Part shown: piece by piece, positions 28,551-39,200 of the stretch | Numbering within the stretch: the first letter of the stretch is position 1 | Layout: each line of letters begins with the position of its first letter | Source of the DNA: Hormiphora californensis | Taxonomy: Eukaryota; Ctenophora; Tentaculata; Cydippida; Pleurobrachiidae | Direction of reading: 5' to 3' | Assembly: GCA_020137815.1 (NCBI GenBank) | Contig: CM035350.1 | Span: 6,645,447 to 6,709,446, forward strand | Length of the DNA stretch: 64,000 nt | Made by a program: the position numbers and the translations under genes | The notes under the pieces: model-generated | What the model was told of the DNA's origin: nothing | Database searches by the model: none | What the model saw: only the letters and a program-made list of their open reading frames with translations

Positions 28551-29216
28551 TTTTTTGTTTGTTTTTACTGATTTTTTCACTTTTTAGCATGTTTTCCCAT
28601 TTTCTTCTCCTCTCTCGTCCTAAAAGTGGGTCCTGGACCCAATGGACCCAGCCTTGCTTCGCACCTATGACAACTCCCCATTCATTCTAGCTGGATATTT
28701 CGTCGCGCAATGTAAATTATGACGCGCAGCATGATTCAATCGGGAATCTACCATCAGGAATCTCACATCAGGAATCTCACATCAGGAATCTCCCATCAGG
28801 AAACTGACGTCCGGTTCCAAATCTGTAACTGTATGTGTATATTTGAGTGAAGATTAAGTCTATCTTATCAGGAACCGGAAATATCATAGAAGGGTTCACC
28901 CTTCTCCAAACTACTGTTACATACTATTAGGGGGCATTCTCCAAACTACTGTTACATACTATTAGAGGCCATTATAGATGCAATAAATTGTCTAAATCAT
29001 AAGATTACAGGAGTGAAAGGAGGGATCAATTCAACACATTTTAATATGCGGTTTTTTGCCGTGAGATGAACACAAGAGGGCAGGGCCGGGTGCTATCATG
29101 TGCATGTACGACGCCGCACACAAGGGCAGATACTTAGCTATCGATAGTTTTAAAATGAGCATGTTTTAAACTAAGTATCCAAATTGTTATTTTCACTTCC
29201 CTTCCTTTAGTTAGTT

Positions 29217-32200
29217 ATGGATGTAACTCTCGACTACGATGAAAGTTTCAGTAAGTAACAAGTTTGTACTGATGTATGGGGGGACACGTCCGGGGCGCGA
29301 GAGGTCATACGAAGTCAAAACACGGTGGTTAGTACGAACGTTTCGGGGTTGTGCCCCTTCTTCAGCTCAAATTAATAGTGTTGAAAAGTTTGAAACTCTG
29401 AAAAGATTGAAACTCTGTTTCAAACTTTTCAACACTACTTTAAACAAATTAATTTGAGCTGAAGAAGGGGCACAACCCCGAAACGTTCGTACTAACCACC
29501 GTGTTTTGACTTGGTATGACCTCCCACGCCCCGGACGTGTCCCCCCACACACCAAGTTATCACCCCGTCCGCCTTTTCAACAACATGAAGTTTGTACTGA
29601 CTCAAACAATTTGTTGCTGTGTGATTGTTGTGGTTGGGACGGGGGTGCAGGTGGGGGGGGGGGGGGGGGTCCCCCAACTGTATCAGACATCCATGACCCC
29701 AAATACCCCTAACTGTCCTGACACCTGAAAGTTGGGACCCACACCTATTTTTCCAGAAAATTTCTAATTCTTGACAGTTAGGGGTCAACCTCTCCCAAAT
29801 TCTTGGACCCACCCCCAAAAATAGTGCGGGTAGAACCCCAAATCGTCAGTGTGATGCCTGACCAAAATCATAGTGCGCAAAAATTGGTCACTGTGGTGCC
29901 TTCAGGACCCAAAATTCCCAAATATTGACCCAAATTTCCAAAACAGTTGGGTTGGACCCCCCCTCCCCCCCCCCCCCCCCCCCCCCGGTTGGGAGTTTGT
30001 TGTTTGATTATTGGTTTGTTGTTTGATTATTGGTGGCGCTGTCACCTCTCGCGGGCTTCGTTTGGCGTGCTACACACGCGATTTGTAAGGGTGACTGCGT
30101 CACCAAGTTTGATTACAAGTGGGCATATATCGGCGATATGTCTACACTTGTAAACACTAAACATTTAGTCTAACATCTAGATTCTAGACTAATATAAATT
30201 CCCCTCTCTTCAGAAACGAGTGACGTCAGCAAATTAGATAACACACAAGAAGGTAAGTAAAGGAGGGTTAGAACTGGTGATTGTGTTATAGTATTTCTCT
30301 GTATAGCACAAGCTAGGCTGCTTATATGTATGCTCTGCTTTATTGTGTATGCTACTTATATGGTAGCATGCTACTTATATTGTCCTAACACTGGTTATCT
30401 ATTTTCAGAGTTGGAAGACTCGTCATCAGAGGTAACATTGGTGTCCCTAACCTCCATAACTGGCTCCCTAATATATCTCCATGATACTGTCATGATAACA
30501 CTCAATAATTGACAGTGATTTGAATAACGTTTTCACATAGGCTGCAACTAAACTAGAGTTCATCTCAGGTGGATGCCTCTTCTCCCAACAAAACAGGTGA
30601 TTGTTCAGACTGGGGAGTGGGGTTTGGTTTGGTTTGGGCTGCTCATCTGGGACTGTAAACAGTCACACAGCCAGCCAAGTCTCGCTGTTTGCTTTTGCAT
30701 CTAACAATGTATTGACCTAGTGTATTCTCACTTACTAAAGATTTACATTCTCTACTATTTGCAGACAAGGAAGTGATAGAAGAAGGGGAGAAGGAAACAG
30801 CAGAGGGGGACTCACAAAATGAGGAGGGAGAAAAGGAAGAACCAGAAGCGGATGGTGCCAAATCTGACAGTGAAGAAAAAGAAAACGTAACATTCTAAAA
30901 CACAATCACCGTCTGTAACTATCTCTCTCCACTCTCTTTTTCCATTTAAATTTGTTTCCCAAAATAACAAGTTAACTCAGGCCGAAGACGCTGTTGAACT
31001 CACATCAAACGCTTTTGAAAACGACCTTTTAGGAGCTGAGAAGAGACCAGGTAAATGTGATATACAGATTGAACACTCGACAGATGTAGTCTTTTATCAA
31101 ATTGTTGTTAATACAACTATTCTCTTTCAGAAGAACCCAAGAAAGAAGAGCCCAAAAAAGAGGCCACCCCTCCTCCCCCTGCAGTGCCTAAGAAAATTGC
31201 ACCGGTATGAAATATCTTCTATCGACAAAACAACATCCAAAACACACTTCCCCAACCATATCTTCCCTCCAATTTAGCCGCCCAAGATCCACAAGAGAGA
31301 CTACGAGGTGCCAGAATCAGCGCCAGCGAGACCACGAATAAAATGGTCACTTGGCATCGTCAAACAACTTGTGTCCACTGATCTTCTCTCGGTGAGCGCC
31401 AAACGAGTCCGATCAGTGAAAAGTACACTGCTTCAGCACTTCTACCTCTACACTCTAATGTTTGCGGCGCGCGATCCTTCTTTTATTTTGCTCAGCTCCA
31501 ATTCAAAATATGCGAGTGAAATGAAAGCAATTAACTAGTGGAATGGAGGCAATTAACTAGTCCTAATTAAACCCTCTGTTTTCCCAGGGAATGGTTGAGA
31601 CAAAGCTGGTGAAAGAGGAAGAGCCAGTTAAAAAGAGGACAACTTCTCGGAGCGAGCAAGCCCCATCAACCCAACCCAAAAAACAGGCAAAACGGGAGGA
31701 AGAGGACCTAGATTTTGAGGAATCTGAGAACGATAGTGCTGCCGAACAGGAGATGGAGCCTGCCCGAGATCCCACAGCCTTCCCAGCCCCACCATCGGAG
31801 CCAGTTGGTAGATCAAGAAAGGAGGAAAATAGAGCTCTTCTAATTGCCAATCTGATCAGACCCTTCACGGTCCTGCAGCTAAAAACAATGTTGTCACACT
31901 GTGGGAAAGTTAAAAGTATCTGGATAAATACCATCAAGAGCCGCTGCTATGTTGTGGTAGGTATTTAAATACATGGTAGGAGCAACTTCTCTTTTTTTTA
32001 GCACAATCTCTAGAACTTTTTTTACTTGTATTATTGTGTGATTCCCTACCACTGATATGTTTATTTGTAGTTCGCCACGATTGAAGAAGCCCAGAGGGCC
32101 CGAGAGTCGTTGCATGGATCAGTGTGGCCAAGTACCAGCCCAAAAACACTCTCAGTGGATTTTGCAGAGGATGAAAGGGTATGAAATCTCTCCCTATCTC

Positions 32201-32905
32201 CCCCTCTCTCTATCTAGCTATCTGTATCTATCTAACTATCTATCTATCTCTCTGATTTCAGATGTATAGCGAAACAGATGGTGAGCTAATTGGTGACAGT
32301 ATCGACATTCAAGTGATTGAAGAACAGAAAAGAAAGAAGCCAAAAAGAGAAAAAGGTACCCATAAACTGTCCTAAATTCTGTCTTCGGTGGTTCTTTTTT
32401 ATTGACTATAAACTATAACTCGTCTCATTTTCAGAAGCCAAAGAAACGAAGAAATTGGATGATATATTCAAGAAGACAGCTGCAATTCCCTCAGTCTACT
32501 GGTTACCACTCTCAGAAACTGAGGTAAATTCAACTGAAACAGTGAAACACTTTGTTTGTTTGCTAGGGGTATCATTACGTGAAGCCTGGTGTGAACTACA
32601 TTGCCTGTCAGAGCATTGGCCTTGACTTGTTTTGTTCAAACATAATAGTCTAACTTGGCAAGGCCTGACCCTATTCCCATTTCTCTCAAATAAGCGTGCG
32701 AGAACTGTGGTCAGAGCATTGGCCATGACAGTACAATGCTTTCATTTTGTGCTATATATTCCTTTCACAGGCGAAGGAGAGGGCTGAAGAGAGAGCAAAG
32801 GGGAAGCCCCGATACTTTGTACCCGAACCAGAGGTGGAAACGGAGTATGCTAAACCTAGAGCCATTCCACGATGGAGGACACCAGAGAGATCCAGGAGGC
32901 GATAA
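29217..32905 (+). CDS. ACIN1: Acinus-like RNA-binding protein (RRM plus RSB motif)
   Basis: Acinus joins RNPS1 and SAP18 in the nuclear ASAP complex, which works with exon-junction complexes in splicing. Thirteen exons (29217-29250, 30214-30252, 30409-30431, 30569-30596, 30765-30886, 30981-31050, 31131-31204, 31278-31391, 31588-31956, 32071-32178, 32262-32355, 32435-32523, 32771-32905) join in frame to about 432 residues. The first half is acidic/lysine-rich and disordered. The RRM reads ALLIANLIRPFTVLQLKTML, then WINTIKSRCYVVFATIEEAQ and LHGSVWPSTSPKTLSVDFAE, close to animal Acinus. After it, KKLDDIFKKTAAIPSVYWLP is the RNPS1-SAP18-binding motif. The protein ends RRR. No SAP domain is seen, so it resembles short Acinus isoforms or has exons upstream. 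Three consecutive exons are only 39, 23 and 28 bp. Confidence 0.9.
29278..29546. mobile_element. Inverted repeat with hammerhead-like cores, in Acinus intron 1
   Basis: Arms begin GGGGGGACACGTCCGGGGCG and are mirrored to 29546. The centre contains a second palindrome (TTTGAAACTCTG around 29390-29420). Each arm carries, on opposite strands (29336-29365 minus, 29459-29488 plus), CTGAAGA, a perfect GGGG/CCCC stem, GAAA and CGTT. The motif is of the kind found in terminal repeats of Penelope-like elements, which can be arranged as inverted pairs. No reverse transcriptase or GIY-YIG frame is present. Confidence 0.6.
29642..29990. repeat. Poly-G and poly-C runs in Acinus intron 1
   Basis: A G run near 29654-29669 and a C run near 29958-29987 bracket an interval rich in imperfect CCCAAAAT phrases. 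No gene is evident. Confidence 0.7.
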
Positions 32906-33215
32906 AGAGAGAACTGTGTGATTAGTGATAGGGACAGTGTCGCGGAGAGCGAGAGAGAATGACAGTTGTTGTGCCAGTTGTTTTATTATATCATGTATCT
33001 GTTTATTCTTCAGGAAATATTGAGTATCTCTACTGCAAATAGGGTGCCATCTCACGATATTCCATTTCCCTGTCTCTCTCTGATCTTGAGATGACATTCT
33101 AATTGTTGATTGAAAGGCTTGGATTTCACATAACTCACAAAAAAACATTGTAGAAACAATTACAAAACACTCACAATTAGAAGTAAAAATAAATCTTATA
33201 TTTCTCCTCTAGTAC

Positions 33216-36200
33216 CTAATAATTGTCTATCAATCTAAATTTTATTGGTCCTGCCACATGAGGAATAACGCTAGCTTGTTCATCATGGCTCTTCTCTGTT
33301 TGTCTGCAGATTTTCTCATCAGAAGCTTTTGTCTGTCCCGGAATCCAGCGTTCCCATTCCTTTCTAACCATATCCACATTAGTCTGTAGGTGTGGAAGTG
33401 GGTTATTAATTTCTATCCTAAAAAGGACCGCCTAACGAAGGGCATATCAATCATAAATATTCAAGGACAAGATTGAAGATCACACAAAATTTCACTCACC
33501 GTTTCCTGTACTGGTTGTATTTGAGTTTTGAGATGTCCCAGAAGGTTTGTAAGATTCTTGTTGTTCTGTCGAATAGCAGAATACTGAGTCTCCATCTCTC
33601 TAAACAACTCCACTTCTTTTCTAAAAAACGGGAGGTTTGTTGGGGGAGGGGGATTGAGCGCTGACAAGGGGCGATTGTGTGAGCGCGCGGCGGTGTTACG
33701 GTCAATGCTAACAATTGCAACTTACCTTTGCACGGAGCGCAATATGTCCTCCACCCGAGATAGCGTGTTTTCAACTTTGCTCTTGGACAGGGAAACCGCT
33801 GGACCACTGAAGAGAGATTTTGATGTTGGGTTTCGGGGTATTGGGTAAAACGGAAAACAGTGGAAACTAGAAGAGTTATCAAAATGAATCTTTACCTTCG
33901 AATATTGGAAATACAAGTTCTGAAGTGCTCCGAGATGGATGATATGAAGGCGTCTGTATCTTTTTTTAATGTCTGAAAGTAAATTCTTATCAGTTTCAAC
34001 CGTTCCTTTTTGACAAAGGATAAAGAAGTGGTATATATGTGTAACACACAGCGTACCTCTTGCTGCTTGCGTCTTTGGTTTTGGAAAGTTTGCAGTGGGT
34101 ACTGTTCGAAGGACGCCATTTCGTTAAACGGATTTCTTACTGCTTCAGGGGGAGATGCTGAAAAGGGTTGGTCTTAAATCTTCCGAAAGACGAGACGTAG
34201 AATTTTTAAGATTTGTGAAAACCAGATTTACCTTGTGTTGGTTGGGTGTCCCAGAATGCCCCTGTAGTGCTGCTACAGCTCTCAGGAACTACTGGCTCAG
34301 AGGTGGACCGGCAAATCATCTGGAAGCAGTTCTCCAAATTAAACTCCCCTGCAGCCCGAATAGGAGCAACATCGGAAGGAGGAGAGGGGGTTATTGGGGC
34401 TTCCTCCTCTTCCTCTGGGGACGGTATAACCAGGGGTGACATCTCTTCAACTGGCCCTAGTGCCGGGAGAGCTGGAGAATCAACCATGTACCGATTAGTT
34501 GGAGAGGGATGGAACTGGGATGAAGCAGCAGTTGGAGAGGGATGGAACTGGGGTGAAACAACTGTTGGAGAGGAAGAGCGGCCAAACCCAAGAAGAGAAG
34601 GAGGGGAGTCGTGTTTGACAGGTGAACTAACAAGGTCCATGGATGAATGCCCCTCCTCCTCTGGTTCTGCAGTAGGTGGTGTTGGGGAGGGTGGACCGAG
34701 TGCCCTGGACACGATATAAGAGAAGGGATCTGCAGCGGGGGGTGTGGCACTGTCCTCTATCTCCTCCCCTAGATGTACCCCACCGGCCTCCATACAGTCA
34801 GTTAGTTCTCTAAACTGGGCCACTATCTCTTGTTCCGTCACCTGTGCTGTGGGCCTCATTTGTACAGTGGTGTTCCTGGGCCGGCCCCATACCTCCTTTA
34901 GGGGTGACGTCTCACGGGCTGATGGTTCTACCACCCCTCGACACGACTTGCCAACCTCTACCTCTAGTGAGGTTGAACTGTTGATGAAGTTTAGCATCTC
35001 CTGGACAACGTCCAGATTCCTGTTGACCTCTTCATCATTCAGTGTAGGGGTGCGTTTATCTGCTTTAGAGCGCTTCCGTTTCCTCTGGTATACTTTGTCA
35101 CAAAGCCGTTTTGAGGTTGCCTCCTCGGCTCCTAACATGCTTGTCTCTACTGCCTCGATTGGAGATTCAAGTTTCTTTAACAGTTGTTCAGCTGCCGCAG
35201 CACCTCTTTCTGCAGCCCGTTTTGTTCCAGTCCGTTCAGTTGGTGTTACTTTAGGAGACTTCCTCGCCTTGTTTTTGGGTTTCAGTATGTTAGGAGAGGT
35301 CTCTTCTGCCGGTTTACTAGTTTGTTTGGTTGGAGGCGATGTTTGGGGTGGCTGTTTGTTTCTTTGCTGTGGTGGATGTGAGATCTTTACGTCTTTTAGG
35401 GGTGACAGCAAGGTTTCCTGATTTTCTTTATCCTCCTCTTCCACTCCTTCCAATTCCTCCTCCTCTACCTCCATCTCATGAAGCTCCATGAGTTCGGGCG
35501 GGGGTGTCATTATAACACCTCCTAGATCCTCCTGGGACGGCGGGGAGGGGGCATCAGCGGGGGTTATATCCTGTAGCACCCTCGTCTCTAGCACTGGGCT
35601 GGGATCCCTTGTCCTCGCGCTGCTGAAAGCTGATTCAACCCCCGTCTTGAAGGAGAATGGAATTCCAGTGGTATCAGTAGAGGGAATAACTCGTGGAGGA
35701 GGTTGGACTGAGATGCTGGTTGTGGTGGAGAATTCAGAGGGTGCTTCCGTGTCTGAGCCTGCCTCTTTGTAACATATCTTTTTGGATTTGGCGGCCCTCT
35801 GAAAGAAAGGAGGTGTTAGATATGTGTGTCCTACTGCAACCGCCCTGTTTATAAAAGGGGTCTTTCTTGGCCAAAGGAACCAAAGGAATTACAGTAGACG
35901 ATGGAAAACGTACCCTTGAGCTAGCTCGTGTTCCTCTTGTGGGCGGTGGGGGTGTTGGGGACCGGGATCTTACTTTCTGAAAAAGGGTGGGGTGTTGGGG
36001 AATCAGGATCTAACTTTCTGAAAAAGGGTGGGATGTTGGGGACCGGGATCTAACTTTCTGAAAAAGGGTGGGATGTTGGGGACCGGGATCTAACTTTCTG
36101 AAAAAGGGTGGGATGTTGGGGACCGGGATCTAACTTTCTGAAAAAGGGTAGGGTGTTTGGAATCGGGATCTAACTTTCTGAAAAAGGATATTGGGAAAGA

Positions 36201-39200
36201 GTGGTAAGCAAAAGTAAATTCTCATAATTAGTAGAAATTTTATCATCAGATTATTGAGTAGTACAAGGTGGGCCACGGATTGTTGGTAAGGGTTAGCGAG
36301 TTGTCCCGTCAAAACGGTGATAGTTACGAGAATAAAAATCATGGGAGCACTCTGGATCAATTTCTTGGTAACTTTTTCCATAATTTTTTGTCAAAAATTC
36401 GAAAATTCATTTTTCATTCCTTCATTCATTTCTCGTTCATTTATGATGTGAGCATCCTAATTTTCTATCATGGTGCTATTTTTCTTTGGCTTGAATTTAT
36501 CTTTCCAATGAACACCATAAAAATGAAATTGAAGCACCAGGTCACGCTGCAGTTGAGAAAATGCTCATGCATGATTTTGGCTCTTCCTGCGACTTTCAAT
36601 GAGCTGTATCACGGCTCCCTTTTGTTCAATCTTTTTCAAAATTTGGGTGAACATTGGATAAACAAAGATCTTTGCTCACAAGAAAAATCAAGGTCAAAAC
36701 TCAAAGTTCATTTTTCATTTTTGGTAGTTCATTCCACTCATTCAGGAACTAACATCCCTAAAGTCATGAAAAGTTTTGGGTTTTGTTTGGCCTATGCTCT
36801 GCAATGCCAGAGAGGTGTAGTAGCGTGTTTCCGGGCTAGTTTTTGGGTGTCCATGTGATCATGATGATACCTGACACCTTATTTGGGCCATAATTAAGAG
36901 ATTTTCTCAAGTTGAAGCATGTGACTTGGGTTTTCTGTGATTGATATCGTGAAACAATGTTATGGGATCCCATAGCACCCCTAAAATGATGATTAATTCA
37001 ACAAAACGAGTTGATTTATGATCGAAATTGTTCGTTTAGTTGAGTTTGTCTTCGGTTTAAATCTTTTCAATAATAAATCAACTCGTTTTGTTGAATTAAT
37101 CATCATTTTAGGGGTGCTATGGGATCCCATAACATTGTTTCACGATATCAATCACAGAAAACCCAAGTCACATGCTTCAACTTGAGAAAATCTCTTAATT
37201 ATGGCCCAAATAAGGTGTCAGGTATCATCATGATCACATGGACACCCAAAAACTAGCCCGGAAACACGCTACTACACCTCTCTGGCATTGCAGAGCATAG
37301 GCCAAACAAAACCCAAAACTTTTCATGACTTTAGGGATGTTAGTTCCTGAATGAGTGGAATGAACTACCAAAAATGAAAAATGAACTTTGAGTTTTGACC
37401 TTGATTTTTCTTGTGAGCAAAGATCTTTGTTTATCCAATGTTCACCCAAATTTTGAAAAAGATTGAACAAAAGGGAGCCGTGATACAGCTCATTGAAAGT
37501 CGCAGGAAGAGCCAAAATCATGCATGAGTATTTTCTCAACTGCAACGTGACCTGGTGCTTCAATTTCATTTTTATGGTGTTCACTGGAAAGATAAATTCA
37601 AGCCAAAGAAAAATAGCACCATGATGGAAAATTAGGATGCTCACATCATAAATGAACGAGAAATGAATGAAGGAATGAAAAATAAACTTTCGAATTTTTG
37701 ACAAAAAATTATGGAAAAAGTTACCAAGAAATTGATCCAGAGTGCTCCCATGATTTTTATTCTCGCAACTTTCACCGTTTTGACGGGACAACTCGCTAAC
37801 CCTTACCAACAATCCGTGGCCCACCTTGTAGAAACTTACAACTTGGCTAATTCTAGGTGGAGAAATTTCCGTTCCCGAGTCGTCTGAGAGTTCCACATCT
37901 TCAGATACCTTCCTTTTTTTCTGTTTAGGTTTCTGAAAAAAAGAAAGGGGGTCAAATAAATACGCGCCAGAGAATAAGATGATATTATTCAAAGATCAAT
38001 AATTTGGTAAAACTATCAAAATTTCCAGTGTTTCACTACCAAATTTACCTTATCTTTTTCGGCATCACGAAGAGTCTTCTTTGCACGTTTCTCTGCAGCC
38101 TGTTTCTCCTTCTTTGTTTTGAACCCTCCCTTTTTCCGCCTGCTCTTTCCCCATGAATTGTCTGATTCACAAGGACTCTGTAGATCAAATCTGGATAGAC
38201 TGGGACTAAACAGCTCCACAGGCTTAGATTTATCTAGGAATTTCTTTTTCAGAATTGATTTCCGTTTTGTTTGAGATGCAGTAGGAGCTGCTGATTCCTT
38301 TCTTCTAATAGGTTTTGCTGGTGACATGTCCACAACCTCCTCAAGCTGGTCCTCTTCTTTTTTCTCATTTCTGGATCTGGAGAGAACAAACCCAGCAGAT
38401 GAGTTCATTAGTTTCTTCACATCCCTTTCCCTTTGTGAGAAAGGGGATGGGAGAGAAGACAGGAATTCGTCCTCTACGTTCATCAGCTTCCTTTTGAAGG
38501 ACCTGTCTTTTTCGAGGAGAGGTTCTGGGGACTTCTCCTGCTTAGGTAGTGCAGGATAACTCAGGGCAGCAATCTCGTGATTGATCATTTCCAGGTCTGG
38601 GGAACTCTCTAGACTAACTGCAGGCTTCTTCTTCTTCTTTCCCTTGGGATTGTTGGTTATTGTCAACTTTTCCTCTGGAGTTTTGACCTTTTCCCCTCCG
38701 ACGCGAATGACAGGATTTTCAGCGAACTCAAGAGACTTTTTCCGGCCTCTCGTTTTCCTAGCAGGCGATCCTTTCTTTTCCTTTTTTACCTCAGCTTTCA
38801 CTACCTCGCGCCTCGATTTGATTTTCTCTTGTTTTATCTTCTCGATCTTGTTTTCCTCTTTAATCTTTAATTCCTCCTTCAATTTCGCAACCTCTTTCTC
38901 CATCTCCACCTGGTCTCCTTTCATCTGATCTCCCTCCTCCACACACGGCATCATATCTTGAATAGTGTCATTCAACTCCAGACCACTGTCGTCTAATTGA
39001 GGTTTCGTGTAGTCGAAGGAGCTTGACATCCACTCTGACTGGGGACAGGAGTCAGGAACTCTCTGTGTTTCAGGAACTGCGCCTGCAGTGAGGTCTACAG
39101 CGGGCAATGATTCTTCTTCATCCTGAGACTGGGGTAGGGTCTCTGCTACTACCTCATCTTGAGACTGGGCTAAGGTCTCTTCCACTACCTCATCTTGAGA

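Larger units (their letters stand above)
27598..28831. mobile_element. Element with CAGTTACAGATTTGGAACC ends
   Basis: Left end CAGTTACAGATTTGGAACCG, then CGTCAGTTTCCTGATGGGAGA; the right end is the reverse complement with one mismatch, followed inward by repeats of ATCAGGAATCTC. It contains the element at 27855-28550. Its left arm shares sequence with 27035-27200 in inverted order, so several insertions and rearrangements overlap. Confidence 0.6.

Noticed and set aside
29639-29670. Poly-G tract as assembly gap
   Set aside because: Sequence on both sides continues normally; homopolymer length may be inaccurate, but no gap is indicated.
33500-34157. Separate small coiled-coil gene (SYCP3- or MED22-like)
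   Set aside because: Splice phases at 34232 and 34157 join it in frame to the SYCP2 exon upstream, so a single gene explains it better.
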